A DNA stretch of 64,000 nt from Streptacidiphilus sp. 4-A2 (GTDB lineage Bacteria; Actinomycetota; Actinomycetes; Streptomycetales; Streptomycetaceae), in the NCBI GenBank assembly GCA_014284505.1, contig JAAFYY010000001.1:3162001-3226000 (forward strand), given 5' to 3'. Made by a program: the position numbers and the translations under genes. Positions 58,101 to 64,000 of the stretch are shown here, one piece after another. Positions within the stretch are counted from its first letter, which is position 1. Each line of letters starts with the position of its first letter. A model generated the notes under the pieces. The model ran no database searches. It saw nothing but the letters and a program-made list of their open reading frames with translations, and was not told where the DNA came from.

Positions 58101-58883
58101 TCAGCGCGGGATGTCGCTGTGGGCGTAGGCGCCGGACAGCAGCTGCCCGGCGCCAGGGGCGTGTGCGGGCAGGTCGAGCGCCCGCAGCAGCTGGTGTGCG
58201 GTGCAGACCGCGGCGGAGACCACCGGCCTGCCCAGCAGCTGCTCGGCCTGCTCGACCGCGCCCAGGGAGGGCAGCTGCACACAGGCCGAGAGCACCACCG
58301 CGTCGGCGTCCGAGTACTTCAGGGCCCTTGCCAGGCCCGGCAGTTGCCCGGGGTCGTGCGCGGCGACGTCCAGATTGCCGGGGATCTCCAGGGCCTTGAA
58401 GTCGAGCACCTGGATACCCTCGTGCTCCAGGTACTCCACCACCGTGCGGGTGAGCGGCAGCAGGTAGGGGCGACCAGCACCACCTTGCGGGCGCCGAGCG
58501 TGCGCAGGCCGTGCACCAGGGCGCCGGCGCTGGTCACCACCGGGCCGGGGCGCCGTTCTCGACGGTGCGCCGGTGCAGCCGCTGCGCCGCCGTGCGGTGG
58601 TAGCCCAGTCCCATGGCCATGATCGCCACCAGACAGGCGTAGCCGAGCACATCGACCCGGGCGTCGGAGAGCTCGACCGCGCAGCGGTCGGAGTCGGCGT
58701 CCATCGCCTTGAGCTGCTCGGGGGTGACCTGGGTCATCCGCATCCGGCTGGAGTGGAAGGTGAAGCGCTCGGGGCGACCGCCTCCCGGGCCCGCAGGATG
58801 GCCGGGATCTCGGTCTCCATGGTGACATTGGAGCTGGGCACGATCTGGCCGATGCGGTAGGTCCGCTGCCCGGGGGTACTCAT
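58101..58883 (-). CDS. Maleate cis-trans isomerase / Asp-Glu racemase superfamily
   Basis: Protein of about 255 residues. YRIGQIVPSSNVTMETEIPA is the start typical of maleate isomerase and arylmalonate decarboxylase. The two catalytic Cys are in LGYACLVAIMAMGLGYHRTA and AVVLSACVQLPSLGAVEQAE, the pairing expected for cis-trans isomerisation of maleate to fumarate. RMTQVTPEQLKAMDADSDRC and YLLPLTRTVVEYLEHEGIQV lie between. Frame changes lie near 58775, 58545 and 58470. The ATG at 58881-58883 overlaps the stop of the FAH gene. Decarboxylase activity cannot be excluded, but the gentisate context favours maleate. Confidence 0.82.
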
Positions 58884-59760
58884 CGGGCGTCCACCACCGG
58901 GTTGGTCAGGGTTCCGATGGATTCGATGGTGGCCTCCACCAGGTCGCCGGGGAGCAGGAACTGCGGGGGCACCATGCCCGCGCCCACGCCCGAGGGGGAT
59001 CCGGTGGAGATCACGTCCCCGGGTTCCAGGGTCATCCCGGAGGAGATGTCGGCGATCAGCCGGGGGATCCTGAAGAGCATGTGCCGGGTGTTGGACTTCT
59101 GCTTGACCTGGCCGTTGACCCGCAGCGACAGGTCCAGCGCGTGCGGGTCCGGGATCTGGTCGGCGGTGACCACCTCCGGGCCGAACGGGGCGTAGGAGTC
59201 CTGCCCCTTGGAGAAGAACCACTGGCCGGAGCGGCGCTGGTCGCGCGCGCTGATGTCGTTCATGATGCTGTAGCCGAAGATGTGGTCCCAGGCGTCCGCC
59301 TCGCCGACCCGGCGGGCGGTGCGGCCGATGACGACGGCGAGTTCGCACTCCCAGTCGAGCTGGGCGGTGAGGTCGCCGTTGTGCAGGATCGGCTGGCCGG
59401 GGCCGGTGACGGCGGTGGCCGGTTTGCCGAACAGCACCGGGCGCGACGGGAGTTCCCGGTCGGTGTCCAGGCTGCGGCTGGATTCGGCGACATGCTCGAC
59501 ATAGTTGAGGCCGATACCGATGATCTTCCCGGGCCGCAGCGGGGCCTGGAGGACGACCTCGGCCAGCGGCCGTACCGCGTCGGCCCGGGGGGTCCCGGCG
59601 AGCAGGGTCCGGGCGGCGTCCAGGGCGGCCTGCCCGGCCCGGACGAAGGAGAGCAGGTCTCCGGGAGGCCGAGGGCGGCGAGGTCGACGACCTGGTGGCC
59701 GAGGCGGGCGCCGAGCCGGTCCTGGGCCGAGCCGTCGGCGCGGTAGCTGATCAGTCGCAT
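58880..59760 (-). CDS. Fumarylacetoacetate hydrolase family (acylpyruvate/maleylpyruvate hydrolase)
   Basis: About 292 residues. The ATG at 59758-59760 follows AGGAG. The C-terminal FAH fold has GLNYVEHVAESS, the metal ligands in LDWECELAVVIGRTARRVGE, and DHIFGYSIMNDISARDQRRS. DVISTGSPSGVGAGMVPPQF is the catalytic loop region. It should hydrolyse the ring-cleavage product of gentisate to pyruvate plus a C4 diacid. One frame change lies near 59665. Because a maleate-isomerase-like protein is encoded next and no maleylpyruvate isomerase is visible, direct hydrolysis of maleylpyruvate is plausible. Confidence 0.9.
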
Positions 59761-59780
59761 GCGGGGCTCCTGGGGCGGGG

Positions 59781-60892
59781 TCAGGCGACGGACTGGTGGC
59801 CGTCGTTCTCGGAGTAGGCCTCTTCGCGGTACAGCGCGAGCGAGCGCATCACCGGGAAGTCGTTGAAGGAGAACAGGCAGGCGTCCTCGGCCGGGTCGTC
59901 GTTCGCGTGCTCGTGCCAGGCCCAGGACGGGACGCAGAAGATGTCGCCCTCGCTCCAGTCGTAGCGCCGGCCCGCGATCACCGAGTGGCCCCGGCCCTTG
60001 GCCACGGTGCAGACCACCGAACCGGTGTGCCGGTGCGCGGCGGTGTCCTGGCCGGGGCGCAGCAGCTGGATGTGGGCGCCCATGGTGGGCATGACCGAGC
60101 CGCCGGTGGCCGGATTGGTGTATTCCATGATCAGACCGTCGTACGGGGATCCCTCGCTGACCCGGGCCAGGCCGAGCAGCGCCTCGTAGGTGGGCTCCCA
60201 GGGGTAGGCCAGCAGCGGGGAGTAGGGGCGGCTCCACCGCTCGACGCCGTACGGCAGCAGATTGCGGCCGTGGGTGAGCAGGGAGGAGCCGACCGGCGCG
60301 CCGGGGGGCTGGCGCAGGTCCGGGTGGACCTCGTAGAAGGGCGCGTCCAGGGCGTTGACCAAGGGGATGTCCAGGCCGTCCTGCCAGATGCAGGGGTGTC
60401 GGCGGATTCGTTGCCGTGCTCGTGCCAGGTGCCGTTGGGGGTTATCGCGAAGTCGCGCGGGCCGACCCTGAGTTTCTGCCCGTCGACGACCGTCCACGCC
60501 CCGGTGCCCTCGATCACAAAGCGCAGTGCGGCGGCCTGGTGCCGGTGGGCGGTCATCGACTCGCCGGGGCCCATGATCTGCAGGCCGGTGTAGAGCAGGC
60601 CCACGGCGGCACTGACGTCCCGGCGCCCCGGGTTGACCAGCATCACCACCCGCCGTCCGGCGTCGTCGGCCGTCACCAGCGGCAGTGCCTTGTGCACCAG
60701 CGGCCGCAACTGCCGGTAGGACCACAGCGTGGGGACCGAGCGGGGCTGCGGGTACCAGGGCTCGATGTCGTTGGCGACGGTCCACAGCGCACCGGCCTCC
60801 GACTGGGCCAACTCGCGGTAGTAGTCCTTGAGTTCGGGGGTGTCGGCGACCCGGGCGCGGCCCGCGGCGGTGTCGTCGTAGGGTGCGTTCAC
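59781..60892 (-). CDS. Gentisate 1,2-dioxygenase
   Basis: Bicupin Fe(II) dioxygenase of about 370 residues that opens the gentisate ring to maleylpyruvate. The first cupin has ESMTAHRHQAAALRFVIEGT and NGTWHEHGNES, and the second has DTAAHRHTGSVVCTVAKGRG and PSWAWHEHAND, each with the His metal set. ALWTVANDIEPWYPQP and GVERWSRPYSPLLAYPWEPT are family blocks. One frame change lies near 60395. GTG 60890-60892 overlaps the nitrilase stop, so the two are coupled. Confidence 0.93.
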
Positions 60893-61876
60893 AGCTCCTC
60901 CTGCGGCTGGGTGAAGGACAGCGGGCTGCGCGGGTGTTGTCGACCTGGAGCTGGAAGATGTCGAAGCGGTTGTAGTGGCCGATGATGTCGTGCATCTGCT
61001 TCGGCTGGATGCACCTGGCCAGGTCGATCTCGCCGTAGACCATGCCTTCGGTGTCCACCAGCGGCTCGCCCACCGGGCGGCCGTCCGGTCCGAAGATGCC
61101 GGACAGCGCGCTGCGTGGGCGGGCGAGTTGCTTGCGCAACTGCTCGTCGTCCCCGGCGAGGATGTCGATCATCTCCGGGGAGACGGTCGAGCAGGCGACG
61201 ACCGAGTAGAGCTTGCCCTCGAAGCTGTGGGCGGCGGTGCGCACCGCGATGGCGTCGGCCATGTCGTAGTCGGCGGGGGCGACCGGCAGCGAGATGTAGG
61301 TGGCGGCGTGGATCAGTTCGCCCTGGGCCAGCAGCGCGAAGCGGGCCAGGGTGTTGGTGTTCTCGCCGCAGGCCAGCGCGCCGAGCGGGCCCAGCGGGGT
61401 GCGGTGCACCCGCAGCCCGCTGCCGTCGCCGTTGGTCCAGGTGAGCTTCTCCGCCCAGGTCGGCACCAGTTTCCGGTGCACGCCGAGGAGTTCACCGTCG
61501 GAGCCGATGATCAGCGTCGAGTTGTAGAGCACGCCGAGGCTGTGCGCGCCGCGCTCGTTGACGCCGATCACCAGCACAACGCCGAGCCTGCGGGCCGCCG
61601 CGCACAGCGCCTCCACCTGCGGTCCGGGGATGTCGATCGCGGCCCGGTACAGCCGTTCGAACCAGGGCGAACCCTGGACCGGGTTCATGGTCCAGTTCCA
61701 GTAGGGGTAACCGGGGAGGAAGACCTCGGGGAGCACGACCAGCGCCGCGCCCGCCCGGGCCGCCTCCTCGGTCAGTGCGATCGCCTTGTCCACGGTCGCG
61801 TCGGCGTTCAGGTACACCGGGACGCCTGGACCGCGGCGGCGATGAAGCGGGGCGGGTGTTCCATGTCGAACAGCAT
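60889..61876 (-). CDS. Nitrilase
   Basis: About 328 residues. ATG 61874-61876 follows GAGGAGGCACTG. The catalytic triad is Glu 51 in VVLPEVFLPGYPYW, Lys 136 in GVHRKLVPTWAEKLTW and Cys 170 in LGALACGENTNTLARF. The CGEN context and FLPGYPYWNW place it among true nitrilases (aliphatic/arylacetonitrilase type) rather than amidases. It would convert an organic nitrile to the carboxylic acid plus ammonia. Frame changes lie near 61825 and 60930 (ending SPLSFTQPQEEL). It sits between the hydroxylase and dioxygenase genes, so the nitrile is probably aromatic and feeds gentisate. Confidence 0.92.
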
Positions 61877-61878
61877 GG

Positions 61879-64000
61879 TCAGTGCCTCCTCAGGAGCGGG
61901 CTGGGCATCTGCGTCGGGCTGGGAGCGGAAGCGGGCGCCGCGGCCGCGTCGGCCGGGGCGGGCGCCAGCGCTGGTGGACCGGCGGGGCGGGCTCGCGCAG
62001 CAGCCGCAGCCGCGGCGGCAGCCGGTCGGCGCGGGCCCCCGGCGGGCGGGCGCTGCCCGGCGCCCAGGCCGGCGGCCAGGGCGCCGCGGGGCCCTGGTAC
62101 TGCTGCTCGGCGGCGGCGTGCAGGGTCCACAGGGGATCGTGCAGCTGGGCCCGGCCGAGCGCGCACAGGTCCGCCCGCCCGGCCAGCAGGATGGAGTTGA
62201 CGTCGTCATGGGAGGAGATGGCACCCACCGCGATCACCGGCACGCCGGTGGCGCTGCGGACCAGGTCGGCGTAGGGGGTCTGGTAGCTGCGCCCGTACCG
62301 GGGACGCTGGTCGGAAACCACCTCGCCGGTGGACACGTCCACGGCGTCGGCGCCGCCCTCGGCCAGGGCCCGGCAGATCTCCACCGTCTCGGCCTCGGTG
62401 GTTCCGCCCTCGGCCCAGTCGGTCGCCGAGATCCGCACCACCAGCGGCTTGTGCGCGGGCCACACCTCCCTTACCGCGGCCAGGACTTCGAGCGGGAAGC
62501 GCAGCCGGTTCGCCGCCGGACCGCCGTAGCCGTCGGTGCGCCGGTTGGTCAGCGGGGAGAGGAATCCGGACAGCAACTGGCCGTGGCCGTACTGGAGTTC
62601 CAGCACATCGAAGCCGGCCCGGTCGGCCCGCGCCGCGGCGGCGGCGAAGTCGGCGGCCACGGTGGCCAGTTCGGCGCGGGTGGCCGCGCGCGGGACGGCG
62701 CTGCCGGCGTCCCAGGGCAGGGCGGAGGCGGCCAGCCGGCCAGCCGTCAGCCGCGCCCAGCGGGGGCCGGCGATCTCGTCCGCTCGCGGGGGCACGGTGG
62801 CGGCGCGGCGTCCGGCATGGGTGAGCTGGATGCCCAACGGGGTGTCCGAGACCCGGCGGACGGCCTCGACGATCCGGCGCCACGCGGCCTCCTGCACATC
62901 GGTGTACAGGCCCGGGCAGGCGGGGTGGCCCTGCCCTGCGGCGCCACCGCGGTCATCCCGGTGAACACCAGCCCGGCCCGCCCAGGGCGTGGGTGGTGAG
63001 ATGGAGTTGCTCGAACGCGCCGGGCAGGCCGTCGGCCGCACCGTAGACCGCCATCGGCGGGACCACCACCCGGTTGCGCAGCGGCAGCCCGCCCAGCCGG
63101 TAGGGGCGGAACATCGGCGGCACCCCGGGCGCGCCGGGCGCGAATCCGGCGTCGGTACGGTCGGTGAACTCCCGGTCCCGCAGCCGCAGGCTGTCGTAGC
63201 CGACCCGGCGGCTGCGGGTGAGCAGGTTGAACGCGAACTGCTCGGGCGGCTGCCCGGTGCTCCGGCCGATGGTCTCGAACCACTCCAGGCTGGCCTGGGC
63301 CGCGCGCTGGGTGGAGCGCACCACCGGCCGCCGCTCGCTCTCGTACCCGGCCAGCGCCTCGGCCGCGGTCGGGTGCTCGTGCAGCGCGGCGGCCAGGGCG
63401 AGGGCGTCCTCCATCGCCAGTTTGGTGCCGGAGCCGATGGAGAAGTGCGCGGTGTGCGCGGCGTCGCCGAGCAGCACCACATTGCCGTGCCGCCAGCGGG
63501 CGTTGGCGACCGTGGTGAACCGGAGCCACCTGGGGTTGTCGGCGATCAGCCGGTGCCCGTCCAGATGACCGCCCAGCAGTTGCCCGCACAGCCGGACGCT
63601 GTCCTGGTCGCCGGTGTCCCGGGGGTGGTCGCGGGCGGCGAGCTTCTCGAACCCGGCCCGCCGCCAGGCGTCCTCCGCCAGCTCCACGATGAAAGTGCTG
63701 CGGGTGGCGTCGTAGGGGTAGGCGTGCACCTGCACCGTGCCGAAGTCGTGCCGGTCGACGATGAAGGTGAACGCCTCGAAGACCTTGTCGGTCGCCAGCC
63801 ACATGTAGCGGCAGCCGCGGACGTCCAGCTGCGGGCGGAAGCTGTCGGCGTACTGCTCGCGGACCGTCGAGTGCACCCCGTCGGCCGCCACCACGAGGTC
63901 GTAGTTCGCGGCCAGCTCCGCCACCGGCGGCGCCTGGGCCCGGTGCCGCAGGTCGACGCCGAGCGCGGCGCAGCGCTGCTGGAGGATCCGCAGCAGCCGT
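61879..64000 (-). CDS. FAD monooxygenase / OYE-like oxidoreductase fusion (salicylyl-CoA 5-hydroxylase type), 5' end outside window
   Basis: The visible part is about 705 residues. The N-terminal flavoprotein monooxygenase shows VVAADGVHSTVREQYADSFR and GNVVLLGDAAHTAHFSIGSG; the first FAD motif lies beyond 64000. From about 63110 on it continues as an Old-Yellow-Enzyme domain: MFRPYRLGGLPLRNRVVVPP, GIQLTHAGRRA, and YGHGQLLSGFLSPLTNRRTD then GYGG. This two-domain architecture is that of salicylyl-CoA 5-hydroxylase (SdgC) and anthraniloyl-CoA monooxygenase/reductase, which act on aryl-CoA thioesters. The C terminus is Pro/Ala-rich. Frame changes lie near 62980 and 61965. The stop is 2 bp before the nitrilase ATG. 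Confidence 0.88.

Overview
The window is about 74% GC, with strongly GC-biased third codon positions, GGAGG-type ribosome binding sites, frequent GTG/TTG starts and families typical of Streptomycetaceae: DUF574 methyltransferase, MptB-like mannosyltransferase, DUF6343-like protein, secreted GH27 and GH19 enzymes, and many TetR/GntR regulators. I read it as chromosomal DNA of a Streptomyces, Kitasatospora or Streptacidiphilus relative. The S53 acid peptidase would fit an acid-tolerant genus, but that is inference. I see no tRNA, rRNA, CRISPR array, intact insertion sequence, prophage or replication origin.

A property of the whole record matters for every gene: well over half of the recognisable coding regions change reading frame one or more times, mostly at short G or C runs, while the protein family stays recognisable on both sides. 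This density (roughly one indel per kilobase) across metabolism, regulators and transporters looks like uncorrected consensus indels rather than mass pseudogenisation. I therefore annotate such loci as single genes and give the approximate breakpoints.

Layout. 1-5800: a partial secreted GH27 alpha-galactosidase, a large helicase-like protein whose ATPase motifs are all degenerate, an MBL-fold hydrolase and a lipoprotein remnant. 5860-13800: SHOCT protein, ADP-ribosylglycohydrolase, 3-hydroxyisobutyryl-CoA hydrolase, TetR/GNAT pair with a perfect palindromic operator, TetX-like monooxygenase, and a TetR/MFS pair. 13900-17700: a four-gene ABC-transporter plus two-component operon. 17800-19500: alpha/beta hydrolase and TetR. 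19850-22300: a globin-flavoreductase translationally coupled to a bacterial nitric oxide synthase. 22400-27050: mannosyltransferase, phosphoribosyltransferase, two proteins of unknown function and a Cys-rich pentapeptide-repeat protein.

27500-42200 looks like a protein and glycoprotein scavenging region. It holds a secreted S53 peptidase with duplicated Ig-like repeats, a complete-looking trans-4-hydroxyproline route short of its final dehydrogenase (three-part D-hydroxyproline dehydrogenase, DHDPS-family deaminase, hydroxyproline epimerase, GntR regulator), an aminopeptidase P, and two more secreted GH27 enzymes with lectin-like tails. A 17-bp sequence is shared by the promoters of the hydroxyproline operon and the aminopeptidase P gene.

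43200-46740: a 5'-truncated GntR/UTRA gene, a P-loop kinase and an arsenic locus made of ArsI, ArsR, an aquaporin and ArsC. 47000-57200: methyltransferase, TetR and DedA with related operator-like repeats, a multi-pass membrane protein, an RraA/MFS divergent pair, SRAP peptidase, GH19 chitinase and peroxiredoxin. 57180-64000: a minus-strand aromatic-acid operon (FAD monooxygenase/OYE fusion, nitrilase, gentisate 1,2-dioxygenase, FAH hydrolase, maleate-isomerase-like protein) followed by a PaaX regulator. It suggests conversion of a nitrile or salicylate-like substrate to gentisate and on to pyruvate plus fumarate, possibly through free maleate.
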